This document shows positions 10,599-25,875 of a DNA stretch of 64,000 bases, piece after piece. Source of the DNA: Brachionus manjavacas (taxonomy: Eukaryota > Rotifera > Eurotatoria > Ploima > Brachionidae); contig JAHQIY010000007.1 of NCBI GenBank assembly GCA_019054805.1, positions 377,501 through 441,500 on the forward strand, given 5' to 3'. The notes beneath the pieces are model-generated. The model was not told the DNA's origin. It was given only the letters and a program-made list of their open reading frames with translations, and did not search any database. A program made the translations under genes and the position numbers. Positions within the stretch are counted from its first letter, which is position 1. Each line of letters opens with the position of its first letter.

Positions 10599-13500
10599 CT
10601 AGTTTATTTCATTTTTTAATAATGATGCTTTTTTTGATTCAATTAATTCAACAATCTGATTCATGCTAACACTATTTCTTCTAGCAGTTAAATCTGCTCT
10701 ATTCGATCCTTTTCGCCAAATAGATCCTTTACGAGCTTGCTCCAAAATGTCAATATTAACCTCGCCTACATTTAGAACTTTTTTTTTCTTTCCAGTTCCG
10801 GGCAAAATGTCGTCCAGATAAGACAATTCTTTTTCGGTAAAAAAATAGCTCAATGCATATCGGATAAAGACCAATGCCAAAACCATCAACGGAAAAGTTA
10901 TGCTGACTTTCTTGTTCATTTTTAAAAAGAATAAAATAACAAGACAAATAAGCTGAATTATTGTGAATAAATGAACTCGAGAAAGTCGAACATGTCTTAG
11001 AAAAACCAAGTCTGGTTGGTGTTTTTTAGGCATCAAAAGAAGCTGTATTCTTTGAAAAAATTCCAGTTCACCCATGGGAGTGACACCCATATACATGAAA
11101 ATTGCATACAATACAGCCATTGGAATATACTTTTAAATTAAATTGAATTAATTTCTTATTTTATTTTAGACCTTGATTATGTCAACTTAAATTCTAGTTA
11201 AACAAAACCAAGGGCTAAGTGAAAAAGTCAAAAATGTCTTACAGATAAAATTTCAGTTATAAATATGGAGCATCCGATTAAAAGAAAAACGACAGTGCCT
11301 GTGACTCGTTGTTCCATTACTCCTATTAGTTTGGGTGCTTCACCAGGCACAGTTGATTCAGATGTCTTACGTAGAGCTATAACATGATTCATTGATAGAA
11401 CAGTAGCGGCTACGAACCAAGGCAATCCAAAAACAGAGTTGATGCCGATACAAATTGCACAAATAAATAAATCAAGGTGGTATCCGCCTGATTTCTGCGT
11501 TAATTTTTTTTAATATTTTTTTCACAAAAATTTTAATTTTTTTTAATTTTACTTTGAGTTTATTTTCTTTTCGATTTACAATCACTGCAGTGATATGTTG
11601 ATCCATAAAAATTAGAATAGTTGCCAGAAAAGCTGGTGGCAAACCGGCAAAAATCAACCAATATTTTCCCTCGTTTCTTTCCAATGGGTTTATAAACCAA
11701 CCTCGGTCGGGAATAGTAGGCTAATTTTTTAATTGAATTAAATTTATTTTTAAAATTGATTAATAAAAAATTACGTGAAATTCAGATGGAACGTGAAGCT
11801 TCGGTGTATCTAGACCAATGATGCTATCAAAGAAAACCATGATCAGAATGGTTATGACAACTGAAAAGTTGCTCAGTATCGTTCGGAAAGTCGATGAGAA
11901 GAAGCTGCTAAATTTCAAGTATCTAAATGACATTACCATCAAGAATGTAAACAAATATAGAATGACACTGAAAAAAAATACGTCCGGTATGTGCTGACAT
12001 TCTCTTTGAAAGATATAGCCTTTGCCAAAATGTTCGCACTTAAAGTAAAAAAATAAATCGAAAATTCTTTTATAAATTTTCTTTTTTGATAAACATGAGG
12101 GGGATTTTTTAGAGCCATTAGTCGCCATTTCATTCAGTCATTCTCAATTACTGAGAAAAAAAATTGAATAAATGGTTTGGCTGACTATTTTCTAGAAGAT
12201 TCTCTAGATTTTATGCGTAGAAATAAATAGAATAAAAAAGTTCAAACTGAGTTTTTTAGGATTTGTAAAATGTCTTATAAAGATCATATAAAATTAAAGT
12301 CTTATTATTAAAATAAATACAAAAAGTTAGATATTTTTTTTTTCTTAAAGAAATAAGGTAAGAATTGAGTATCAAAATAAATATTTAATTTTTAAAAATT
12401 TAGTACAACTAGTTTTTTTTTTAATTTTAACTTTTAATTTTAATTTTAATTTTAATTTTTTTACCAGTTTTAAAGTCTATTAAATTCAAATTTTTTAGTA
12501 TTTTTTTGTCCTAGTCAAAATAATTGTATCAAACTTAAATTTTAATATTTTTCTTTTCTAAAAGTCGAAAATTGGTTCTGTAAGTTGTAACAGTTGATAA
12601 ATTGAAGGTCGCTAATTTAGATTCTGCGAAAATTCTGAAAAAATGTATCAACTAGTGCAATTTTTTAGAGCCAATTCGTACTTTTATAAAAAAAATATTA
12701 AGCTCATAAGTTTATTTTTCAAAATTCACAATTCCGGATCTTGAGTACTAAAATATTATCAAAAAAATTGGAAAAAATTACAAAAGAGACAAAAAGAAAT
12801 TTCAAATATAATTTTTTCCTCTAAAAATACTACTTACTTGTTTTTCAGTATAAACAGATTCGTTCAAGATGAAAATATTTGGATCAAAAGTTGAGTTGAT
12901 ATGAAGACATCTGAAACAACTTGTGCTGTTTTCATTGAATTCGTTGGTATATAAATATGGATTATTGGTAAAGCGATGCGATTTTCTTATTTTAAGCAAC
13001 TTATCAACCGATTCAATGACAAAAATAAATGCAATTAGCATAGCAAATAGTTCCTCAGTAAATCTTGTGATATATTTGACCAAAAAGCTTAAATCCGTAA
13101 TAGAAATCAGAATTAGGAAAAAAGAGATCCATAAGCCGATCCAACATCTAAAACCAATGTAGTCGATTCCATATGATCTTAAAAATATGGTTAAAATTTA
13201 AATATGTGAAAAAAATAATATTTCATATTTACTTTGAAAAAGTGTTAAGAATAGTTTCGAAAATGAGCACAGGCCCAGTTGAGCCTAAAATTGTCATCGG
13301 TTGTCCGGCAAAAAGTGAAAATAAAACTCCACAAATTAACCCAGAGACTAACGACTCAATGGTTCCCATGTAATTATCGGTAGCAAACCCCAACAGGCCG
13401 CCGAAAGTTATGATAGGAGCAAGACAGGCAAAATATAAAAATGCAATAGCCGGAAAACATTGAAAGCTAAAAGCGTCCTTAAAATCACTCAAGTACCATC

Positions 13501-15391
13501 TTTTTTTTCGCTTTATGTCATCAATTAATCCTCCGCAAAATCGACCTGTTCTCTTCAGGCATGGATCATCTTCATGTCCACCATAATGAGGCTTATCCTT
13601 TTTTACTTTGATCATGCGAAGAATTAAGCGTTCTTCCTATTAAAAAAAAAATATAAAATTTTAACATTTATTTAGATTTTTTCTAATTACTTTAGATGGT
13701 GTTCTGTCGGGTGGTTCGAGCCTGATATTCGTGTCCCATTGCCCTGGTGGAATAACAGTTGATTGTTCCAGAAAATCATCAACAGCTGTAATTAAATCTT
13801 TTCTGTCTTGAGCTTCATGTAAATCGTTTTGGAACAATTCATCGCTCAACATTGTGGCTAAGCTGAATCCAGCTCGGTGATACTTGTACATGCTGCCCTT
13901 GGGACCCAGTAGAAGAAAAAAATATTTTGTCGAAACTGGAACTTCAGTGATATTATAGAATGAGGACGGTTCAGAAAATTTTACAAAAACACCAATTTCA
14001 TGCTTGAGAAAATCAACTTGACCAATTAAAATGTTGGCAGTCTTGGATCCATCTGGGATTTTTTTAAAAAAATGCTTATTTTTAAAATCAAAAATGGGAA
14101 AATTATCCACAGATCGAAAGTCAATCGAATAGGTTTCGTCATCGTCTGCTTCAACAGTACTCTCAAACTCATCCTCAAATACAAATTTATTTTCATCTCC
14201 ATTATTAACTAAATCTAAATAAATTTAAAATTAATATTTTTTTTAATTAATTTTAAAAAATAGACTTAAGGAAAATATTTTTTAGTTTTTTTGTGTTTTT
14301 CTTTTAACATCTTTAATGTTTTTTTTTGGATGGGTTTTAACCCTTTATATCAATAATTAAATTGTCATATGAAAATAAGCAAAATCGTCATATGGGTAAT
14401 TAAATTAAAGATTTTAAGTATTAATTTTAATTTTAACTAACATTTCTCTAATTTACACGAACCCGAATCTCTAAATCAGGGCTCTGCCCCGGACTCCGTT
14501 TAAATTTTATGTGACAATCAGTTTTGTTTTTATGTGACGATTTAATCATTGATATGACGGTTTAAAATTTTTACTTTTTTTTGTTAATTCTAATTAATAA
14601 TTATATCTTTTAAATGGATTAATTTTCTAAATGTTTATTAAAGTTTAATAAGTTATTATTATTTTTTAAACAGAAAGACATTTTTTGCATAGAAATTAAC
14701 TACTAATGAACTATATCATAATCTAATACGATTAAATATCGAAAATTTCAAATTTTAAAAAAATAAAAAAATTTTTGAGAAATTTAAAAAACTCAATTGC
14801 TAAAAAATAAATTACAAAATAAATATTACCATTTTTTTCCAATATTTCCTCGCTTTTGTTTTTTTTTTTGGAAATTTTTAGGGTCTCTCCAACAATAAGT
14901 TGATCATCAAAGTCTTTTTGATATTGTTGATAATGAGGTAAGAATAAAATTTGTTTCATTGCCATAGCGTTATCATCATTTAGCATGTTTTCTTTGACCA
15001 TATTTTCGACGAGCTCATCGACAAAATATTTAAACGGTTTTGATTTTAAATTAAGATAGACTAAGCCATTGGAAAGAATATTCTTCAAATCAATTATGGA
15101 CAAAATTGAAATTGTTGCCACGTGAGGCTTTGACCATCTTCCACTGTCCTCAACCACTTCAACGAACTTTATCCATCTAGCACTCTCTTTCCAAACAAGG
15201 TTATTCTCTCTGTTTGTGTGCAGCTCACTCAATTGGCAAAATAGTGGGTAGGATTTCATTTTTTTGTTGGCCTCAGGATCCAAAACCTTGGATTTTTTGA
15301 TTTTTTTCACTTAAAAATTAATGCTTAAAATTTTGTCATGATAAACTTTTGAATTTTTCTTACGGAACAATGAAGGATTTTGGTAAGGCAT
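10599..15391 (-). CDS. SLC4-family bicarbonate transporter (Na+-coupled type)
   Basis: Plasma-membrane bicarbonate transporter used in pH control. Exons on the minus strand: 15391-15364, 15309-14830, 14214-13691, 13636-13233, 13177-12838, 12038-11775, 11720-11553, 11494-11243, 11129-10599, giving 996 residues. The band-3-type cytoplasmic domain is clear ([42 protein letters not shown]). The membrane domain carries [66 protein letters not shown] and [12 protein letters not shown]. An extracellular loop (exons 5-6) has three N-glycosylation sequons and four cysteines, as in Na+-coupled members. GGH...[10 protein letters not shown] also favours the Na+-coupled branch over Cl-/HCO3- exchangers; the exact member is not assigned. 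The first exon is 28 nt; its ATG follows a possible TTACCAG acceptor, so more 5' exons may exist. Confidence 0.9.
12039..12837. other. SLC4 intron 5
   Basis: An 0.8-kb intron. Open minus-strand frames near 11939-12133 run into it, but the conserved Cys-rich loop begins at the acceptor before 12038. The rest is AT-rich with an A/T-run repeat near 12420-12460 (tandem TTTTAA units); no gene seen. Confidence 0.6.
14335..14567. mobile_element. MITE with about 40-nt imperfect inverted ends
   Basis: Left end 14335-14377 (AACCCTTTATATCAATAATT) and right end 14527-14567 (its complement with a few changes, around GATTTAATCATTGATATGAC) bracket a 230-bp non-coding element in SLC4 intron 2. Its core at 14440-14505 (GAACCCGAATCTCTAAATCA and following CGGACTCCG) recurs inverted at 25530-25605. 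Confidence 0.6.
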
Positions 15392-16129
15392 TCTGGTAAC
15401 ACCCAATTTCTTTAAATCAATTTAGGCTCCAAAACTATTTTTCCTAATAAAACAATTTATCTATTTTAAATTTAGTTGTTTTTTTATTTTGTTTAGAATT
15501 GTTATTGGACTTAATTCTGTAAGTGAACGAAGAATGCTACTTGCTTAAATACTTGACTGAGTTGAACACCTTGATATTTTTTTCTTTCTAAAAACCGGTT
15601 TACAGAAAACCAGAATATTTTGATTGTTTTTATTTTCCAATAAAATCTTCTAGGCTATTTTTTATATATTTAACATTCAATGGAATAAAAAAAATCTAGA
15701 TTTTTTCAAATTTAGAAATGCTTACATCATTTATCAAACCATGTCACCAAAATTAATATTAAAAGAGCAAATAAAAGTAATTAGTAATTAGAAAATAAAC
15801 CATAATTTGTAGTAGTTGAACATTAATCTAGTCAGCATTTTTTTTAGATTAAAAATCAAAATCCATGAAGCTTGAAAAAATCGTCCAAAAAATTTAATTT
15901 GAACACATGCAAAGATGAAAAATAAAAAAACAAGGCAAAGATATTAGTGTAAGAGGGCGGCACGGTATCTACTAAATTTAAAATGCTTCTTAACAAAAAA
16001 ATTTAAAAATAGATTTTTTAGGCAAGCAGACAAGTTTTTAACTTTAATGCTAAGTTTTATTTTATAAATAAAAATTCGATCTAAGTTATCAAAAAAATGA
16101 CGAATTTTGAAATTTTAATTGAAAATAAT
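15392..16129. other. Intergenic region between SLC4 5' end and DPM1 3' end
   Basis: Tandem minus-strand genes flank this 0.7-kb AT-rich gap, which should hold the SLC4 promoter. I see no ORF, repeat or clear promoter motif. Confidence 0.6.
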
Positions 16130-19456
<3,327 letters not shown>

Positions 19457-20920
19457 TTAAAAAATCAAAGAAGACGATATTTTAAAACCAGTTTTCTTTG
19501 GAGTTTCGCTCGGTACAGAAGGTAAATTGTTTAATAAATCATCCATGTTAAAGGTTGAATCAACTTTATCATCTTCTTGAGATAACAACTGATTAAGCTC
19601 ATCATTAAGCTCTTGGTCTTCGAAGACACTCTTTCCATTCATTGGTGATCTGGCTAGAGTCTCTTCAATCTCATTATTTTGATTATAAATATCCTGAATT
19701 TCACATATGGTATCATCAACTTGATCTATGTTTATTCCCCTATTGGCCTCTTTTAATGCACTTGCTCCTTTGGTTAATACATCCACTGTGGTCTTATTTG
19801 TATCGGCTTGTTGAATGCTCATCATCATTGTCTCTATATTTTGTAAAATGTTTTCTTTAGAATCCAGTGATTTTTCTAATTGTTTTCGTTTTTTAAGAAC
19901 TTTTAAAGCACTGCTTTTGTTGCCGGCCTTCAATTGATTTCTTATGTCGCCATTTAGACAATCAATTTGACTCGATAACTTACCACTTTCTAATTCAAGC
20001 TTATTCTGCGCGTCTTTAAGTTTAATGTAGCTTTCTTCTATCTGATCAAGTGGTGCCACCTTGTCATTCTTGCCAAAGCAAAATTTAACCACTGTCCTGT
20101 TCAGTTCTTTCGATGTAATAATTAAAATTTTTTGATTTATTTCTAAATATTTTAAAATAAAAGTCATATCTTCTTCGTCAAAGAGCTCAGCAAACAATTC
20201 AAGCAACTTGTCGTACTCTAAAACACAGTCTACATTTCTGTAAATCACTGTCGATTGAAGCTTTCTCAAAATTTCTTGAGACTTTGCTTCGACCAAGTCG
20301 GGCAGCACATAGGATTTGAGATCAGCTTCTTTCATGGGAGACTGGCATGAAAATGATCGTTCCATATTGGGTTTAGGGGACTTGGGCGTGAATGATGTAG
20401 CGTAAAATGTAGAAGTAGAGTCACCGTTTGAATTTGAAGCTCTGAAAAAATAACTTGTTGACCAAGTCAAGGGTGACCATACAAGCTTATTGAGCATGTT
20501 TGCCAGCATGCCAGTCTTCGGCTTCAAACATTCTTCACGGCTAGTAATACTCTTTTCGCTTATAAGTTCGTTGATGACAAGTTCAAGACATTTTGGTTTT
20601 TTTCCTTTCCTAATGAACAAGTTCTCTAATTTTTTCTGGTCAAATTGCAAAATTTGTTTCTCAGTACATATTGATAAGATAGCTTGCTTCCAAAACTTGA
20701 TTTTATTGTCATAGTGCAGTGGGTTAATGTCTCTGTTACGGAACGGAGCAAACAATGCATTCATTCGAATATCATCTTTCCATTCATCAGGACGAGTAAG
20801 CCACTCGAGGTCATCGTCTTCATCTATGTCATAGGCTGAATCATTTTGCGAAGTAAAGTTTAATTGATCGGTCGTACGATATGGTGAAGTTTGACCAAAA
20901 TTTCTGAATGAATTTTGCAT
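19457..20920 (-). CDS. CHMP7: ESCRT-III component CHMP7
   Basis: Recruits ESCRT-III to the reforming nuclear envelope and helps seal membranes. A single 487-residue exon. The N-terminal part matches the CHMP7 winged-helix region (WKDDIRMNALFAPFRNR, KIKFWKQAI), with a membrane-associating loop around residues 140-160 (LVWSPLTWSTSYFF). The C-terminal half from about residue 290 is a Snf7-type helical domain (KLKDAQNKLELES, NKSSALKVLKKRKQLEKSL), followed by acidic ends with LNDELNQLL. Length is close to vertebrate CHMP7 (about 450). The coding sequence is intronless, unlike its neighbours. A decayed fragment of this gene lies in a TRIP12 intron at 43483-43640. Confidence 0.88.
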   Translation of the reverse strand: MQNSFRNFGQTSPYRTTDQLNFTSQNDSAYDIDEDDDLEWLTRPDEWKDDIRMNALFAPFRNRDINPLHYDNKIKFWKQAILSICTEKQILQFDQKKLENLFIRKGKKPKCLELVINELISEKSITSREECLKPKTGMLANMLNKLVWSPLTWSTSYFFRASNSNGDSTSTFYATSFTPKSPKPNMERSFSCQSPMKEADLKSYVLPDLVEAKSQEILRKLQSTVIYRNVDCVLEYDKLLELFAELFDEEDMTFILKYLEINQKILIITSKELNRTVVKFCFGKNDKVAPLDQIEESYIKLKDAQNKLELESGKLSSQIDCLNGDIRNQLKAGNKSSALKVLKKRKQLEKSLDSKENILQNIETMMMSIQQADTNKTTVDVLTKGASALKEANRGINIDQVDDTICEIQDIYNQNNEIEETLARSPMNGKSVFEDQELNDELNQLLSQEDDKVDSTFNMDDLLNNLPSVPSETPKKTGFKISSSLIF

Positions 20921-22422
20921 TTAAATATTTTTTCAATTTGAAGTTTTCATTTAATTTTTTTTGATTAAATTCTTATAGTAAAATTTAAATGCAAAATTAT
21001 TTTTTACTGCTTTTGATGATGTTAATAATTCAAAAGCTTAGTTTCAAATTTAGTCTTTAAAAATAAATTATGTTTAAACTTTAAACTAATTTTATTAATT
21101 TTTTTAAATTTTTTAAATTTTTTTCTTTATTTTCGATTTAGTTCTATTAATATTATTGAGATGTAATTATTGAGCAAGATTTTTGGAGAGTCTATTTTTA
21201 AGAATTTATTTTATTTTATCTAATTTATTGATAGAAATAAACTCAACATAAAATATTGAAATATTGAAAAAAAAATACTAAAAACAAAATAAAATTAAAA
21301 AACACAAATTCAAATTTTTATTTTGAATAAGCAAAGATTTCATTTAGTTAAAAAAAATTCTGGTGCAACAGAATCAAATGCAATCTAAATGTAATGCTCG
21401 AGGAAAATTAGGTTTAAATCCAATTTTAAATAACTTTAAAAACTTAAAAGTTTTTTATACATATTAATAATGAATGTGGTCAACCAACAATTCTTTTTTG
21501 CAAATTTATTGCATTAAATAAGCTTTTATTTATTTAGATCTTTTATACCATAAAACCAAAGATAAAATTCAAAGATTTTTTTGATTTAAAATTTTATGAA
21601 ATCTCAAATTTCATTGATTTTTACTTTTAAAATGAATTAATCGAACTTCCTATTAATCACTTGAAGTTTTTTATTTTTTTTAAATTTTAGCTTACGAATA
21701 TTTATGAGTCAACAAAAATTTTAGTCCTTAATACAATTTAGAATTGTGTTTATTTATTTTTAAATTTAAAAATTACTAAAAAAACATAATTTAATTTATG
21801 AATTTGAACATTTTATCTTAAGAAAAGAGTGCTTATTATTGACTTTTACTAGTTTTACAATATGGGTTTTTAACTTTTTATTTAGTGAAGTTTTCGTCAA
21901 TTTCTATTCATTCCAATCAAAGATTATCAAAAAAGAAGATTTCAAAAATTAAAAAATTTAAACATTTTATATTATGAATTTATTTAAAAGTGATGACAAA
22001 AAGTAACAGGTTACCAATACCTGTGTATTGCAAGACTTGAACACGAAAAAGCAAAATGCAAAATTTATTTAAAATTTAATGTTTTTTATTAATTGAGCAT
22101 GTAATAAGACGTGATTAGACGTAAAATATAAAGATCAAAAAACTACAGATATAATCGAATGTGTTTCAGTTTTACAAATTGCTTTTTTTGTTGTTGTTGC
22201 TGTAAAGCATTTGAACTCGTTTCTAACAAAAATATGACCTCTTCCATCTAAATTAACTTGGCATACTAACCGGGTTAAAATGGACGGACGCAATTTAAAA
22301 AGGAAAAATTTACTAATTAGTTAAATTTCAAAATTGAAAAAAAAATCAAAAGTTAAAAATTATTTACAATGGATAATAGAATCACAGGGTTTGTCATCAA
22401 AGATTAAGATTGAAAGAAAATT
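20921..22422. other. Intergenic region between CHMP7 and the ZMYM-like gene
   Basis: 1.5 kb, AT-rich. It contains one half of an inverted dispersed repeat pair (21985-22155) and otherwise no recognisable feature. Confidence 0.6.
21985..22155 (-). repeat. Dispersed repeat, copy 1
   Basis: Inverted relative to 35420-35570. Shared words include AACAGGTTACCAATACCTGTG, AAAAGCAAAATGCAAAATTT and GCATGTAATAAGACG. It contains a small hairpin, ACAGGT...ACCTGT. Probably a mobile-element fragment of unknown class. Confidence 0.6.
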
Positions 22423-24111
22423 CTATTGAACTATTAAAGGTGCTGTTGATGGTGCAGCGGCTAACAGAAGTTCATTTACTTCTTTAACCATTTTGGTTCG
22501 ATTGAGCATTCGATCGAGCATTTTGTCGCTTATTGGTTGACTAGAGAACCAAACAGGCGACGAAGGCAGAGAAGTCTTTTCTGGCATTAGGTAGAAAATA
22601 TCATTTCTATTCTTGACACTCTCTGGACACTTGGAAATGTAAAAATTGTACAGCTCTACGGGGCATCTAAGTGGATTTTCGTAATTTTCACCTTGTTCGT
22701 AAATGACCTGTTCGATTCCGTGAAAATCGGGATAGTAGCGCAAAAAAACTGTCTTGCCATAGTCTTCACCATTTGGACCAATGTTTCGCTTGGCATGTTT
22801 TTTGACATTTGCAAACGACAGCTTTTTGTGAGCTTCGACTTTGTCGAGAAAAAAATATTTTGTGTTGAAATAGAGTATTGTATTTAGAAGAACAAATGGC
22901 GAGTAGGCTCCCAATTGCTTTGCTTCCCAAAGTATTTCCTCTTCAATCCGACTAGCTACTTGACCATCGCCATCGATGCGTATTTTATATCTCATTGCTA
23001 TTTCATTCAAGGCTTCTTGAAACTCATCAAACAAACTCGAATCGAAAAAAATGTTCTCAACACGACCCTTTTCTTGCAAATAGTGCTGAATGCCGAGACT
23101 AATGTAGTAGATGCTTTCGGGTGCATACACTTCACCATTGGGTTTGCGCACTTCGCTCAAAAACTCGGCCAAGAGCAAATTCATTTCTTCGTTTTTGAGC
23201 TTGAGTAAATCGTTTGGCAATTTGGACACACATTTAACATTTTCAATTTTTTTGCCCAGCCAAGTATTAAACACCTTTACACCAATGGTCCATTTAAACG
23301 AGCTGTCCGACTCTTGAAGTAACTGAAGCTGGTCCTGACAGTCCTGGTTTTGATTAGCGGCACAAGGCTCAGTTTCGGACTCACCATCAGATGAATCTTC
23401 GAATCCAGATATGCCTTCTTGTCTGGCCAGTTGTTCGGCATAGAGCAAAATCTCAAACTCGTAGGGATCCGAGGGCAGCTTTTTTCTCAGCTTTTTAATC
23501 CGTCTTTGTACACGATCATAGGTTTTTTTGGTGGTAGGTATAAAAACTGGTACAGGAACTGGCACTGGCACCAAAAGTGGCACAGGCATCGGCGCTTGAT
23601 ACATACACATTGGAATTGGGACATTTACTGGCACTGGCACAGGTACCATTGAATGACTCGGCTTTATTTCATCTAAATCGATTTGAGTTGAGGCATCTTT
23701 TACCATAGGGTAGCATTCAGTGGCTTTGGATTGGTAAAATGGCTTGCATGAGACCATTTTGTTTCGAAACTGCTTTTGGCTAGAGTCCGGCGAGTTGGCT
23801 GTATTGGTCAGAGTGGAATTTTGTGCTAACCGAGAGCCATTTGATCCATTTGGACCCATTTGAGACATCATTTTCTCTCCGTTTAGATTTGGTTTTAGTT
23901 GGGCATTTTTTATAACATTTTGGGTTGATATTTGATTTGGCTGATTTGAATATGTTTGGGTTTGAAGACTTAGTCGATTTCGGTTGATGTGAAATTGGTT
24001 CGGCATTGATGTCGATTTGCGAGCTACATGTCTTAGTCCATTATTTGACAATGCAGTTATTGTCGGTTTTGGCGAATCTGGCTTGTTTGGTTCGATTGTG
24101 ATTCGACTCAT
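22423..24111 (-). CDS. ZMYM/QRICH1-type C-terminal domain protein (DUF3504), no zinc fingers
   Basis: Probable nuclear chromatin or transcription protein; in the family this C-terminal domain is thought to derive from the tyrosine recombinase of Crypton transposons. Single 562-residue exon. Residues 1-150 are low-complexity, rich in Asn, Gln and Ser. A Pro-Val tract follows (about 155-192), then TYDRVQRRIKKLRKKLPSDP. The domain spans about residues 270-545: GVKVFNTWLG, EVRKPNGEVYAPESIYYISL, GIQHYLQEKGR, RIEEEILWEAKQLG, SPFVLLNTILYFNTK, LRCPVELYNFYISKCPES, DIFYLMPE and MLNRTKMVKEV. ZMYM2/3/4 carry MYM zinc fingers before this domain. None is present here, so the layout is closer to QRICH1. I assign the family but not the orthologue. 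Confidence 0.85.
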   Translation of the reverse strand: MSRITIEPNKPDSPKPTITALSNNGLRHVARKSTSMPNQFHINRNRLSLQTQTYSNQPNQISTQNVIKNAQLKPNLNGEKMMSQMGPNGSNGSRLAQNSTLTNTANSPDSSQKQFRNKMVSCKPFYQSKATECYPMVKDASTQIDLDEIKPSHSMVPVPVPVNVPIPMCMYQAPMPVPLLVPVPVPVPVFIPTTKKTYDRVQRRIKKLRKKLPSDPYEFEILLYAEQLARQEGISGFEDSSDGESETEPCAANQNQDCQDQLQLLQESDSSFKWTIGVKVFNTWLGKKIENVKCVSKLPNDLLKLKNEEMNLLLAEFLSEVRKPNGEVYAPESIYYISLGIQHYLQEKGRVENIFFDSSLFDEFQEALNEIAMRYKIRIDGDGQVASRIEEEILWEAKQLGAYSPFVLLNTILYFNTKYFFLDKVEAHKKLSFANVKKHAKRNIGPNGEDYGKTVFLRYYPDFHGIEQVIYEQGENYENPLRCPVELYNFYISKCPESVKNRNDIFYLMPEKTSLPSSPVWFSSQPISDKMLDRMLNRTKMVKEVNELLLAAAPSTAPLIVQ

Positions 24112-25529
24112 AGTTTGGTAATTTATCGGCTCACTTTTTGAGCTATTTTAATTCTTCTTAAATTCTTCAATTCGTTAATTTTTATATCTTATCTGACAAA
24201 GATCAATTTTAGTCGATGTTTTGGTATTTTAGCCCTTGTATGAACAGAAATGTTAGATTGATATCTTTTTTATAAGAAATTTTTACGGTCTTGCGGCAAA
24301 TTTGAAATAAAAATTAGACTCTTAAATTTACCAAAATTAAAATACCAAAATGACAGTCGAAAATTTGGAAAATTTTGTCAGATAATTCTTAACATTTAAA
24401 TTTTAACAAATTTAACAAGAAATAAATAATTATATTGATTTTTGTTTTTTTTGATAATTAATTTTCTAAATGATTAGATTTTTTATTTTGAGCAAACAAT
24501 AATGATCTAAATAAAATTCAATTCATTCAGCTTTTAGAATAAATAATATATTCTAATAATTTTTAATTATTTGAGGGTGTTCATTCAGCAATCTAAAATA
24601 CCACAGACTCAAAAAAATTGCCTCTAATTTTCTTGAATTCAAAAATCCCCTTCTTTTTTGAAATAAAAATATGCTTTCATAAAATTTGATCATGAAGATA
24701 AGAATATTTAAATATTTACAAAACAAGGGGGTTCATAATTTCATAATCTCAATCCTAAGTATCTAATAGAAATCATAAATATCGGACAAGCTAGTTTTAC
24801 TATTTTGAAAATTTTTTTTTATTATCTTTTATTGAAATCTTTTATTTTGAAGACTATCAAAGCATTAATATTAATTTTTTCTGTAAGCATGATTATTAGT
24901 TTTAGATTCGATTAATAAATTCTTTTTATAGTTATTAAAAATCCAAAAATCTCACTAATAAGTATTATCCTAAAATTCTTTGTCCCGCTTTTGCATTTAG
25001 AAAAGCTATCCTGAAATTGGAGCGGTGCGTTTGAACCAATTTTTTTTTATTAAAAAAATATCGAAGCATCACTGAATATTTTATTAATAAAAGACAAAAA
25101 TTTAAATTTAATTAGGAAAAAGCAAAATAGTTATTCAAACAAATAAAAAATAATTTTTTGAATTATGCATTTGGTGCAGCACCAAAGATTAAGAAATAAA
25201 AAAATATTAAAAAATTCATTTTATATTTTTATTTTTTGCTTTAAAAACGAGTCTTGATGACGCATTAAACCTAAGGCTTTCAGTGTTTGATGCGGACCTA
25301 AACGCGTGATATCGCTTTTAGGGCATGCGCTCAAAGTTAACAATATTATAGCATGGGCGAGATGTACTTTAGTGCATGGTTCAAAAGCGTGTTTTAACTT
25401 GTGGTAGAGCATAATCGAACGAGGGAATACGGTAACTTTTAAAATCATTTTCCTTTTTGTACATTATCAGAATATTACTTTATTTAGCCCTGTTCCTTTT
25501 TGAAATTTTTGTACTTTATGGTATTAAAA

Positions 25530-25605
25530 ATTAAGGGGGTCCGAGACGGAGCCCCGGTTTAGGGATTCGGGTACGCGGGAGGTAAGAGAAATATTAGTTA
25601 AATTT
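25530..25605 (-). repeat. Partial copy of the 14440-14505 MITE core
   Basis: GGGGGTCCGAGACGGAGCCC followed by GGGATTCGGGTACGCGGG is the diverged complement of 14440-14505. It stands out as GC-rich in AT-rich surroundings. The MITE termini are not seen. Confidence 0.5.
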
Positions 25606-25689
25606 TAAAATAAAATATTGATTAATTAGAATTTTTTTTTAAATAATAAAAAATTAAAAAAGTACAGAAAGGATTTTATCTTTTTAATA

Positions 25690-25875
25690 TTGTCTATATC
25701 TCCGTGCATCGGTACCAAGAATTTACTAATTCAACAGCAACAAATTCAAAAATTTTTTATAAATAGATTTTTTACAGTGTGGAATCGTTTACCAAAAGAA
25801 GTAGTAAATTCAATTCCAATTGATCTAATTTTTGGTATTTTAGCCCTTGTACTTAAAAATATTTACCATTATTAG
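25690..25875 (+). pseudogene. LINE reverse-transcriptase C-terminal fragment
   Basis: The open frame contains FFINRFFTVWNRLPKEVVNS, the conserved end of ORF2 in CR1/jockey-like non-LTR retrotransposons (N-F-F-S-N-R...W-N-x-L-P). Only the last 60 residues remain, which fits 5' truncation. Confidence 0.65.

Noticed and set aside
11939..12133. Use of the ATG-led frame as the start of SLC4 exon 6
   Set aside because: It is out of frame or stopped relative to exon 5; the TTTAAG acceptor before 12038 restores the conserved Cys-loop in phase.
12923..13373. Plus-strand frames over SLC4 exons 4-5
   Set aside because: They lie antisense to well-conserved transporter exons.
22693..23652. Plus-strand frames opposite the ZMYM-like gene
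   Set aside because: Antisense shadows; the Trp/His-rich frame at 23419-23652 is the complement of the Pro-Val tract.
25221..25448. 75-residue minus-strand frame as a gene
   Set aside because: No recognisable domain, no splice partners, and it sits among mobile-element relics.
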